Of a stretch of DNA of 64,000 nt, positions 10,321-20,976 are shown in pieces; position 1 is the stretch's first letter; every line of letters starts with the position of its first letter. The DNA is from Bimastos eiseni (Eukaryota > Annelida > Clitellata > Crassiclitellata > Lumbricidae). Under the pieces are notes generated by a model, which was given only the letters and a program-made list of their open reading frames with translations, was not told the origin of the DNA and ran no database searches. A program made the position numbers and the translations under genes. Location: positions 57,551,655 through 57,615,654 of the forward strand of contig OY365806.1 of NCBI GenBank assembly GCA_959347315.1, written 5' to 3'.

Positions 10321-10377
10321 TTACTTTCGGTTAGTCGCCTTCTTCGTCCGGGTCAACGCGTCCTCACTTTCGGTTGT
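10321..10377 (-). promoter_or_regulatory. Paired IRF-like motifs upstream of the RTP-like gene
   Basis: Two copies of AACCGAAAGT on the minus strand, at 10332-10323 and 10375-10366, lie about 77-130 bases upstream of the start codon and are 43 bases apart. The word fits the interferon-regulatory-factor core AANNGAAA. It is seen only as sequence; no TATA box or initiator is evident, and function is inferred. The first copy overlaps the in-frame TAA that bounds the first coding exon. Confidence 0.35.
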
Positions 10378-10379
10378 CC

Positions 10380-11755
10380 TATTCTTGTTCCGTGCTCTTC
10401 GCCTGGTTTGTTTCTTCGGTGACAGTTGCAGCAACCGGTCGCCCACCGTTCGTTAGATGGACCTTGTAAAGAAAGCGATGTAGTGAACTCTCGTCAGCAT
10501 CTGAATCAAGACAACGCAAGACAATGGGCTCTACACTAAGACATCAATGTCATCTAGGCGAATCCTCGACAGACGACTCTGTTCAAAACATTAGCTCATC
10601 AAACGGGAAAAGTGTCTTCCTCGTTGAAAGCCATCATAGGATAGAAATGTACGTGAGCGTGTGTGTGCGCGTGCGTGTCTTCCTCTGACCTAGAATCTCT
10701 TCCTAGTTCCGCTTTCTAACGATGGTTAGCTACTGCTATCGATAGTCCATCTCAACGCCGTACAGTTCCTCTAACTGCTATTTCTGCTGGTTCAGAGACA
10801 GCTTTTCTATTCGTCTGAAGAAGTCCTGATCGATAAGACCACTATACAGACGAACAGCTTCGCTTCCCAACCGGCTCTGAACTTGCTAAAATGGAAACTT
10901 CCTCTTTTGAATGCAGCGTGTTTTCGTTTACTCATAGGGAATTCCCATATACCGCAGGTGTCTATTTATAGACACGGAAACGACAGATCCTAGCCTGTTT
11001 CTGTGAGGCGCGGTTTGCAGGCCTTGGTGTCGTAGGCCGTGTCCGCCCACACTAGCCCGATTTGGCTCAACGGAATGAAACTAGGTCAGACAATCCCATA
11101 CTTCGTGCAACGTGTGTGAGCAAATCCAAACGCAAATACACACGACGTCTCTCCCCCTAAAAATCCACCCCTAGGCCTTGTGGCCTAAACTGAGGGCCCA
11201 CATGAGCAGCTATAGGCCTACATGTATCTATGCTGGCCAGTGGCTCTAAGTCGATTTCGTAGAACAGCATAGACTTCAAATGCAAATTAATGCTGCCCAG
11301 TCTACAATACTGATGCCGACATAGGTCTATACTACGCGATTATTCAAAAAACAACGATCTATTATTGAATTATTATCAAATTAACATTCAATTAAGTTAA
11401 TGGCAAACGAGAAGATTCACCATGGGTCAATTTTAGAGATTTAATTAAGTTCTGACGCTACATGTATACCTTAACTATGATTTGTGCTTAAAATGTCTAG
11501 GCCTAAACTATGGATTGGGTTAAAAATGAACCCTAGGCCTGCAAAACACTGAGCCTGCATTTAAGCAACGACCGCCATTGTCAAAAATTTGATAAATAGC
11601 TCAATTGTCGAAAATTGTAGGTCGTATGTACTTTCTATTTACATTTCAATTGAAATTATAATAACTATTAATGACATAAAAATTTGGCTAGTTATTGTTG
11701 AATGACATGATGATTTAATTATTATAAAATAGGAATTCATAACTAGCAACATGCC
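10380..11755. other. 5' flank of RTP-like gene, no gene seen
   Basis: Upstream intergenic DNA. It contains a short GTGTGCGCGTGCGTG run near 10660 and several TAGGCCTA words (11.2, 11.5 kb). No further exon or element is recognised. Confidence 0.3.
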
Positions 11756-11760
11756 TTGCA

Positions 11761-11858
11761 GTAGTTGTTTCATATGAAACGTTAGACGTTAATGCATTGC
11801 TCAAAACAGATGTCTAATTTTATGCCCTAAAGTACACCAGGCATACAAGGCTTTCATC
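11761..11858. repeat. Dispersed 100-bp repeat, copy 2
   Basis: Second copy of the 8226-8327 sequence, same orientation, with the same central palindrome and mostly single-base differences. Similarity fades after TTCATCCT. Confidence 0.7.
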
Positions 11859-11954
11859 CTATGTCGACCAAAACATACGTATACCTAAATACATGCGAAC
11901 TCATACATGCATATATATTATAATATGGGGAATAGGGACCTACATGCCTCAATG

Positions 11955-12003
<49 letters not shown>
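11955..12003. repeat. TA dinucleotide repeat
   Basis: About 24 uninterrupted TA units. They are followed at 12040-12310 by a degenerate CTGT/CTGC-rich stretch that leaves Cys/Leu/Val-rich false frames. Confidence 0.95.
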
Positions 12004-12006
<3 letters not shown>

Positions 12007-12310
12007 TCACTCCATTCACGTAGGCCTATATATGGGATCTATCCATCTGTCTGTCTGCTTCGTCTGTCTGTCTTATATCTGTCTGGTCTCTGCCACTCCC
12101 TCTGGTTGTCTGTATGTCTGCCTGCCTAATATAGCTGACTGCTTATTCATCTGTTTACATGGTAACCTCTATGTTTGCCTGCACCTGTCGCTGTCTATCA
12201 ATCTGTCTGTTTGGAGTTGATGATATCTGCTTGTGTAGTTGTTCTGTTTGTCTCTGCGTCCCGTTACTCTGCCCCGTCCGTCTGTCCGTCCATCCCATCT
12301 GTCTGTCTAA

Positions 12311-13899
12311 ATCTATCTAAGTATGTCTAATAATGTCGCTCTGTGTCTGTTGTTCGATTTCTTCACAACCGTTTTTCTTCCTTCTATGAACCATTCTTTC
12401 GTCCTTGCACTATGTAGCCATAACATGGTTGGGAGGGTGAATAAGCAGACGTCCCTCTGCTTGGCCATGGTTACTCAACTGAGGGAGATTTTCTGCAGAA
12501 TGGCAAAAAATGGCGCCACATAAAGTCACAAGACTTCCCGCTAATTAGACTACAGAAACGGCGACCTTTGACCAGAGTAAAACGCCCGATATCTAGTGCT
12601 ACGCATGGGTATGAGAAAATAGAGTTGAGGCTGTAACTAGTGGTGTCATTTCTGCTGCGATGTTTATGAATTGGTGTAACTTCGGCAATTTAAGGCAACA
12701 GGTAAACCTACCTATATATACCAGCCTATGCGTAATGGTTAATAGCGTGACCTGTTTTGGAAACAATGCGTACGGTACATTGTTAACTATGTCATGTGTT
12801 TATAAAGGAACTGCCTACAGTTAATCCAAATTGTACGGACGTTATTAATAACTTAACAATGACTATTGTGCGTAGATAGGACTATTGTGCGTAGACAGAA
12901 CCTGAGAAAATGGAGTCACTGGAGTCACTAGCATGTGACTGTTACAACGGTGATCCATCCGGTAGTACGCGTGGTCTGTAATCTAGCGATTACTGGTCTG
13001 AGCCTACTGACGCGCGTTGCAGTTGTAGCGACCCAAGAGGATATGCTGTACGTCCAAAATCTGATTCACTGTGGCTTGAGCGCAATATACAGTACTAGGT
13101 TACATTCCAGAATGGTCTGAAAATGAAGAGCCACGAAGATTAATAGAACCCTCACCAATTACAAGGATCATCTGCTGTTTAGTGCTTTAGACCGAGGAGC
13201 CATATGTGCATCACTACGTAGTAATGTGGATCACGTGACCGATTGATTGGAGGTACTACAATATCAGATGCTTTTGTCCACAGTATATAACTCGTATAGG
13301 ACTATTGCAGTATATAACAGTATATAAATACTGATGCAATTCCATTACCGAGACGTTTAATAAAATTATCATTATTTTACCAAGATCGCACAGGACCTAA
13401 TAGCAAAATTTCTTCAAACAGCAGATACCCTGCTAATTATCTTGGTGCTGTTAGTCAAAACCATTTTGCGGCTTATCCCACTTCATCTGAGGAAGTAGCC
13501 TACATGTACGTAGACCTATGCGCTAAACTTTGCGGGTAAAGACAACCTACAGTATAAGTCTAGACGACTTTGATCCCTATATAATCAGTCCCGTATACAC
13601 TTTCACCCATTGTAAATCAACGAACTGCACTTTCAACTGTACCCTTGCAACTGGAAAATTTCCTGTTGCCTTAAATTACCGAAGTTACGCCAATTCATAA
13701 GCAAGGCAGCAGAAATGACCCAACTAGTTACAGACCCAACTCTATTCTATCATATTTTCTAAATTGCTTGACATAGTCATGTATGTTAGACTTCACGTCT
13801 TTGTCGTGAAACAAAATATTCTATGTTAGCCGGCCCAACATAGCTTCCAACCTGGCACTTTACAGTAATGTCCCTTATCAATCTACAAGAATAGAGGAG
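12311..13899. other. Intergenic, no gene seen
   Basis: No confident gene. The plus-strand frame at 12323-12523 ends in AAAAATGGCGCCACATAAAG, which resembles a LINE or SINE tail (GGCGCC-xAxATAAA), so this may be the 3' end of an element. A pair of near-identical 17-base phrases (ATTGTGCGTAGA) sits near 12865-12900. Confidence 0.25.
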
Positions 13900-14097
13900 G
13901 AAATCTCAAGAATTGGAATTCTCAATAGGTGTGTTCATCAATAAAGCCAAAGCTTTTGATACCGTTGATCACCACTTACTTCTTCCTAAACTACAAAATC
14001 TGGGTATTCGTTGGGTTGCATTAGAATGGTTTAAAAGCTACCTAAATAACCGATATCAGCTAGTATTTATTCTGAAATTTATTAATTCTAAAATTTG
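13900..14097 (+). mobile_element. LINE reverse-transcriptase fragment
   Basis: Plus-strand frame from about 13913 reads VFINKAKAFDTVDHHLLLPK and then LEWFKSYLNNRYQ. This is the palm region of a non-LTR reverse transcriptase, with the first catalytic Asp of the F/AFDTV block. The match stops abruptly where a SINE-body fragment begins at about 14097, indicating later insertion or truncation. Confidence 0.85.
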
Positions 14098-14195
14098 ATA
14101 TCGCCCCTCTTCCAACATCTTTTGCAGAGAAGTGCACACACCTCGACGGCGCAATTGCAGTTGTACTGCAGAACAACTTTGCGCGAAGGACTTAA
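14097..14195 (-). mobile_element. Truncated SINE body
   Basis: Matches the non-tRNA body of the 2.56-2.9 kb SINE (TTCTTCCAACATCTTTT-type start, then GCAATTGCAGTTGTACTGCA, then GCGCG-AGGACTT). It lacks both tRNA-like heads. Confidence 0.7.
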
Positions 14196-14207
14196 GGTCC
14201 TGTCTTA

Positions 14208-14600
14208 TTTTCTTTTACATATGTATCATGTTCTAGTTTATCTTACGATGTCCTATTTTCTCTTATGATGTCCTACTTTCTCTTACATGTATGATGTCTT
14301 AATTTCTTTTATAGAGTCCTAATTTCTCTTATGATGTCCTAATTTCTCTCATGATGTCCTAATTTCTCTCATGATGTCCTAATTTCTCTCATGATGTCCT
14401 AATTTCTCTCATGATGTCCTAATTTCTCTCATGATGTCCTAATTTCTCTCATGATGTCCTAATTTCTCTCATGATGTCCTAATTTCTCTCATGATGTCCT
14501 AATTTCTCTCATGATGTCCTAATTTCTCTCATGATGTCCTAATTTCTCTCATGATGTCCTAATTTCTCTCATGATGTCCTAATTTCTCTTATGAACAATG
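14208..14600. repeat. 20-bp minisatellite
   Basis: Unit aatttctctcatgatgtcct. Twelve consecutive identical copies occupy 14341-14580, flanked on the left (from 14208) by progressively degenerate units such as TCTTATGATGTCCT. This is the usual picture of recent expansion from one side of an older array. Confidence 0.97.
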
Positions 14601-15610
14601 AACAGTACTCCCATGTCAGTGACTATTAGTCTCATATGATTTCTCTATGAATTTATAAAACAAAGTTGTATATTATTTAGATCACATCGGAAGAACGTTC
14701 ATACCACTGCCAGTGAGCTCTTAATCTACAACATCGCTCTACCTCGTGTTCCCTCGGCTAAGTAGCTTGGAATCTAGGTTGATTAATTTCTTTCAAGGAG
14801 TCGGTGCTGTCATTAATATTTACGAAAATACTGCATACTAATAGCCTACATCTGTAAGGCTTATAGGTAACAATATTGTCTACTGTAGGCCCAACATTTT
14901 GCCTACAGTCGCATGGCACTTTTTCCGGGAAACTGGTCCTCTTCGATATTTTTTAAAATATAGACCTAATGGTAACCACTGACCGGATGAAAGCCAAATT
15001 TCTACCATTAGGCCTACCTTCATTTGACTTGTGTTTGCTGCAGTATGCACTGTCAAAATATCATAAAGAAATAGTAAGCCCTTCCTGAGAAAATGCATTT
15101 GAAAACGGTGAACGAACTTTTGTGTCACCCTATGCTGTAATTTGTTGCTCATATTTTTCTGTGTTATCACTTCAATCAGCTACCTCAACACTAATATAAA
15201 AATATGTGCCCTACAAACGGAATCACGTGTTTCCTTGATGTCTCCGATCTTAACGCTATAGACCCTACATGCAGTTAATCAACAACCTATTATTCAGTAA
15301 ATATGTTTTTATATCATATCATCCATGTTATTTATCCTGGCCATGGTTTTATGCAGCCGTATGTGATGTTCACAAATACTTTGGTTTAAGAACTTTAAGG
15401 CAATAAAACGTTATTGATTGACTCAAGCGTTCAATAAATGTGATCGATCGATCGATTGATTGATTTATGGATTGATTGATCGACAGGTGAATTGATTAAG
15501 GACTTTGATGTCATGGGGCATCGTATAGTATTGCTGTTGCTTTTGACATTGACAACTGATAACTGGATTTATTAATTGTGTGCGTAGGCCTACAAGATAA
15601 CAATATTTTT
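14601..15610. other. Intergenic, no gene seen
   Basis: The minus-strand ORF at 14880-15170 is not recognisable. A GATCGATTGATTGATT microsatellite lies at about 15440-15485. Nothing else. Confidence 0.3.
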
Positions 15611-15614
15611 CGTG

Positions 15615-16041
15615 CATAATTCTGGTTGTATTGTATCGTATCTGGTTATCTACATAGCGCTTCTTTGAGTACTACCTATTCAGAAGCGCTCTCAGCTTGA
15701 CAGCCCCGAGGCAATAAGAAAGTCTTCAGGCAGCGAAGGGATGAGGGTGGGAACCCGATTAAAAGCTTGCTACGGATAATGAGGGCAGGTCATTCCACAT
15801 AGAAGGGCCCACAATGGCAAAAGCACGGTTTTGAGTTATGGTAGTCCTTGCCCGTGGAACATGAAGTTCAAGTCGGTCCGCAGACCGGAGAGGGCGGGTG
15901 GAGACAGCAGACAGAGGTTTTCGCATAAGTCGCAGAGATATTGAGGAGCATTGCCCTGTTGAGTTCTAAGGACAAAGAGGAGTACATTGTATTGGATGCG
16001 AGAGGGAATTCGAAGCCAGTGTCGGACGCAGAGTTGCATGG
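15615..16041 (-). mobile_element. LINE 3' end (RT C-terminus and tail)
   Basis: On the minus strand, fragments WLRIPSRIQYNVLLFVLRTQ and APQYLCDL match the LHWLPIxxRIxYKVLLLVF...APxYLxDL block downstream of CR1/L2 reverse transcriptases. The 3' end forms a 9-bp stem (15656-15664 with 15682-15690) and then an ATAC-type tail. Frames shift several times, so it is a pseudo-element. It continues at 16436-16620 after an interruption. A related copy lies at 45.6-46.0 kb. Confidence 0.8.
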
Positions 16042-16435
16042 TCTCGAGACAGTGTCTCGAGACAGTTTTTTAGTGTCTCGGTCTCGGTCTCGAAAGACTG
16101 CTGTCTCGGTCTTGGTCTCGAGGAAGTGTCTCGAATTTTTAGAAACTGTCTTGAAGTGAAAGTCTTGTTCTGTCTCGAACAAGCGGTCTCGACAAGCTTC
16201 GCGTTAACTGTCTTAAAATTTTGGGCTAGTAACTGAAACCGGAATTTACGAAAAACGGTAATTCAGGTTAACGCGCTAGTCACATGATACTGAAATTAAT
16301 TCAAATGTCTTAAAGTGGAAAAATGTCTGAGAGAGATCTAAAATTGTGAAGTTTGCGTTTACGCAATTTGAAGTTAGGCCTATTTACAAACAATAGCTAT
16401 TGGCTATTAGTTTGTCATTGATGTAAAACCACCAT
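16042..16435. repeat. GTCTCG-rich insertion inside LINE
   Basis: Interrupts the LINE relative to the copy at 45.6-46.0 kb, where only about 45 bases separate the same flanks. The left half (to about 16200) is made of GTCTCG/CGAGAC words in both orientations. No clear TSD found. It may be a hAT-like fragment like the arrays at 61.0 kb. Confidence 0.45.
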
Positions 16436-16625
16436 AATGAGCCTGGCTACCGAGTTCATAACCGACTGCAGGGAAGATAAGCGTACCTTGGGAAGCCCAG
16501 CAAATAGGGAATTGCAGTAGTCAATGCGACAACAGATAAGGGCATGGACTATTGTTGTGAATACAGGAGAGGATACAGATTTTCTGATGGCCCTCAGATG
16601 ACTCAGGTGGTAGTAACATAAAATA
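16436..16625 (-). mobile_element. LINE RT segment, upstream part
   Basis: Minus-strand reading VHALICCRIDYCNSLFAGLP followed by RLSSLQSVMNSVARLI. This is the S/CRxDYCNSLLxGLP ... LQxVxNxAARL motif of CR1/L2-type elements, immediately N-terminal to the part at 15.6-16.04 kb. Confidence 0.85.
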
Positions 16626-18066
16626 ATGATCATAATAATTATAATGGTAAACATCTTCATCACATCATGTATAACGTCATCGTCGTCGTCATCGTCGTCA
16701 TTAGCATCATCAATCATTATAGCCCACGTCTCATTCAGTTCATTTGGGTCCTACATGTATGAACCGACTGGTGATTGATTTTTGCATTTCATTAACTTTG
16801 CCTCAATGCATGATACTTACTTTAGAGACAAAATCGAATGATTTCTTTCTGACAGGTTTTCTGAACGACCGATTCGTTCATCATAACTGATTGAGTTGAC
16901 TTAGAGATGTTGTACTCTGTTGCATCGTGTTATTTAGCGAAGACAACATCTTAGAGAAGTCTTCTACCGAAAAGGCGCTATAGCATTGCAATTGTGTTGG
17001 CACACTCATAGATTGGAGTGGATGAATGTCAGGTCGGTCATTTCGCAGCCATGGCATATGAGAGAAGTACCAAGTAACACCCAAAAGAGTGCCAACTGGA
17101 AGTGGTCTCATTAACAACTTAGTGCATGATGGCAAAATGAAAGTCAGCTTTTCCAGAGGACAGACATTCAGTTTACATTTCAAACAACTTCCTATTATTA
17201 TGTGCTCAGTGTTTGCCTCTGATGCAAAGCAGGCAATTAAGATTAGGCAATTAGGCTATCTCCTATATCCGTGACTTCTATGTTTCAAATCTAAGCGGAT
17301 CTCGGCTTGTATATAAATCTATACAAACAACCCATTGTGAATATGACTGATAAACACAGATCTACATAATTCATGTATAATATGCAGACACACAATAAAT
17401 TATGCTAATTTATTACTCGATTTTATTGCATTTGCATACATTAGATATAGGTCTCACTGTCTTTGTTCGTAATATTATGTTTGCAGTGACATAAATATAT
17501 TATATAAGTTTATATATATATAATATAAGTTTATATATATATATATCACATCGTTGTGATATCTAGCATATGGGTCTGTCATGTTGATTCAATCTAGGGT
17601 TCCGCCTGTACCCGATAAAATTAAACAAATGTTCATGTGTCGGAGTAAAAATTGAAATGAAATTCTAAGAAGTCATGTGAGAGTGTTCCCTTCACACATA
17701 CATACTTACAAGCATACAATCTCGTATCATATATATATATAAATATATGCATGTATTCATCAACATAGCCTACACATGCCCATACATAGGCTATATATAT
17801 ATGTATATATATATGTATATATATATGTATATATATATGTATATATATATACCCTTCATCAAATACCCTTCATATATATATATATATATGTATATATATA
17901 CGCATGTACAATGTAGCCTATACGCACAAGCGCATATATGTAGATGCATAAATAAATATATATATGTATAATATCATGTGCTCTATAATTTCAGTCGTTT
18001 AAATGTCCTTGTTAAACTTGCGGATGATGGCCTACACTTAAGTCTGCATCTGCAATATCGGAACTA
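16626..18066. other. Intergenic with AT-rich repeats
   Basis: A short CGTCGTCATC trinucleotide stretch at about 16675-16715. The minus-strand ORF at 16881-17183 is unrecognised. TATA-rich runs at 17500-17545 and 17727-17960 include a 12-bp TATATATATATG repeat (about 17798-17850). Confidence 0.4.
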
Positions 18067-18067
18067 T

Positions 18068-18180
18068 TTATTTAGAAACTCCTCAAAAAAGAAATTAGAC
18101 ATCCCGGACCTTGGCATGCGATAGCCATGCACCATGAGGGTGATTTACACTTGAAAGGATATATGCGGGCCTAGTTAGAA
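18068..18180. repeat. Possible Tc1/mariner end fragment
   Basis: Begins AACTCCTCAAAAAAGAAATT, a phrase I associate with termini of some Tc1/mariner families. It then contains the imperfect inverted repeat GGCATGCGATAGCCATGC. No partner end was found in the window. Confidence 0.3.
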
Positions 18181-18883
18181 TATCCATTCAGGAAGTATTT
18201 CGATGTTTAAAGCGGAACAAGCTTCCTATGATCGCCATTCAATTCAAATCATTTAATATTTCATATTCATATATTCCTATTGGAAATATTCGAGTTGAGA
18301 CAGGCTCATCAACTGTTGATACATGCCCCTATTGCAAAGAAGCCGTGTTTCTTCGTGAGCATTGGGAGGGGGTCCATCATTGATGAAGGGATAACAATTC
18401 AAGTTACCTAATCCATTTATGAGCTGTTTTGTTCACAACGGACGTAGAATCAATTAGGTTAAAGTAGATATATTTCTTTGTGAGAGATGTAGCTTATATG
18501 GTGTGCCGCATTATTAAGAAACTGATACACCCACATTCCACAGATATAGACCTGATGGTTTTGAAACGTCGGTGCTAGTCGTAGGACGGTTGATCCTATG
18601 TGGTCATATGCAACCTTTTTTGCATGCATACTAAACCTTAATAATATATCCAAACAGATTCATTCAGTCTGCTTCACAACTCATAACGGATTAGATTCAT
18701 CTGAGTTGTGTTCATCTGTATTACTTTCAACCCGATAAGTTTCAAGAGGTACGGAAGGGTTTTCAATGAATAAATGGCAATCAGGCGGTGACATAATCAT
18801 GACAAAACCACAACGACTTTCAGTTTCTTAGTGCATTGTTTGAAAGCTCCAAAGGACTCGCGTGAAGTCCTCAGAGCAAAACG

Positions 18884-18924
<41 letters not shown>

Positions 18925-18974
18925 TATTAATATTATTACTATTATTATTATTGCTATTGTTGATGTTGTTGTTG

Positions 18975-19029
<55 letters not shown>

Positions 19030-19044
19030 TATCATCATCATCAC
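18884..19044. repeat. ATT trinucleotide repeat
   Basis: (ATT)n with GTT, ACT and ATC interruptions. The poly-Asn, poly-Leu and poly-Ile frames over it are artefacts of the repeat. Confidence 0.95.
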
Positions 19045-20976
19045 TATCATTCTCATTATGACAAACGGACGCAGCGGAGCTGCTGCAGACTGCCATACAG
19101 TTTAATTCGACTCCTGTCAAACTTTTTATCATCTGTAACCAGAGCTGTAACGAGCGGGGGCCAGAGGGCACCGGCCCCTCAGTTTCAAAACTGGGGCAAA
19201 GCCTCCCAGTTTTAGTGCTCAGTGCCCCCATGTGCTCCCCCAAATCGGTTCTTTTGTGTTTATCCAATTGCTTTGTAAGATTACCTTTGCTAAGATATAT
19301 TGTGCACCCATTTTTCAAATTTCTGGGGGCAAAAATTCAAAAAGTGTTGGCAAACAAAATTCTAGACATAATACCGATGGCGTACTTAAACCAAGCCGTG
19401 ATCCAGTCAATGTCAATTGAGATGCAGAAGTGTAGGCTACTCGGAATGGCCAAAGAAAGACAATCAGATGTTTTAAAGTCTGAAGAGTAAGGGCATCTTT
19501 AAGTATTTTTGGTTGGCCAGAGTTCAATTTGATCAAGCCCTGAATCCAAAGTGAAACAAAATCCTTAACTGAACAGGAAATAAATGCAACGGTCAAAGCA
19601 CAAGAATAATATGTTCAAATTTATACTATTAGCAATGGCCCTACTCGAAGACTTCTGAACTCTTTAGAGTTTCGGCATACTACATTTCGATTTTATGATG
19701 CCAACGAATAGCGAATTGCAGACTGCTTACAGCGAGTTTCCATTACATATATCCTTTATTGAATGACGAAATATAATTATTAGAGTCTATACATAATTTT
19801 GCGCATGTCACGAATACGTATACGCGACAACAGGTCCACCGAGAGGGATAAAGGGAGGCAAATGCCCAATGGTCCGGCGATTTTTTTATGGACCCGGTCC
19901 GGGCCCACAAATAACTTATGAAACATATTATAATCAATTGAACAAAGTTACTAATTTATGCCATGTTCGATACAGCGCAAGTCACGATAGGAAATCGAAG
20001 ACCGTGGATATTGGGATTTTGACCACGGTCGAAAGTTTAGCTCAGGTCAAAGAAGGCAAACGCCACGAGGGCTCGGGTAGTAGACATGATGGCTGGAGTA
20101 GTACAATTATGGACTGTGGGAGTCGCTATCTCCAATGGACTGGCTTCCCTTAAAAAGCCAATGACAACCGGAGTAATTTCATGCATTTCCACATGTCCAC
20201 AAACGTTTTCGACTTGTACAAAAAACACTTATACTAAACCTTAATATTATGACCAATTGGACTAAGAGCGTTTAGACCTACCCTAGGAAGAACTAAGAAA
20301 CTAATATAGCGACAAAATCTAGGTATGTGAATCGCACTTTAAGAGGTTTGTTGATGGACAATGTTTGTGTTTCCTATAAATGTTTTGTAGAATTTGTTAT
20401 TATATACATTAATGACAGATGAAAACAGTGAATTTGAACTTACACGTTTGAACCCTCACGAAAGCATCAACGTCGAAAAGATTATTTCCAGTGGTCTCGT
20501 GCCTATGTATACTATTTCACACCCGCCATCACGTCATGGAGTCACGTGATGTGGATGAGATCTACGGTGACAAGCTGAATATGAGTGTTTGCTTTTACGT
20601 TAAAAAAAATCGCTCTCGACAATTTCAACTTTTATTCAAATGCCTAAAAATAGTCCTATCTGTCTTTGTCTATCTGGCTGACGATTAATCTGCCTGTCAG
20701 TAGACCTACGTTCCTTTCGCTGTCTGTTCATGGGTCTGTCTGTCTGACAATCGGTCTGCGTGTGTGTCTAAGTGATGAATAAGGTTTCCAATTGGCTATA
20801 GAGCGTTCACCTGTAAGACCGAAAGTATGGGTTCGTTGAGTCTTCTTAGATGGTCATTGTTGCCGTCGTCACATGTAGTCAATCCCACACATGAGAGACG
20901 TGTAGAAATAAAATATTCAGTTCTTAATTGATCAAGAGTTCAATTCATTAGATTCAAGCAAATCTAATGTACGATA
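19045..20976. other. Intergenic, possible hAT end, no gene seen
   Basis: AACCAGAGCTGTAACGAGC at about 19138, followed by G/C runs, resembles hAT-type termini, but I found no matching right end. Minor TCTG repeats lie at about 20735. No gene recognised. Confidence 0.3.

Noticed and set aside
10091..10456. 121-codon plus-strand ORF
   Set aside because: Antisense shadow of the RTP-like first exon and promoter; no domain and no splice signals.
18797..19318. Poly-Asn protein on the minus strand
   Set aside because: The Asn run is the ATT microsatellite; the flanks match no domain.
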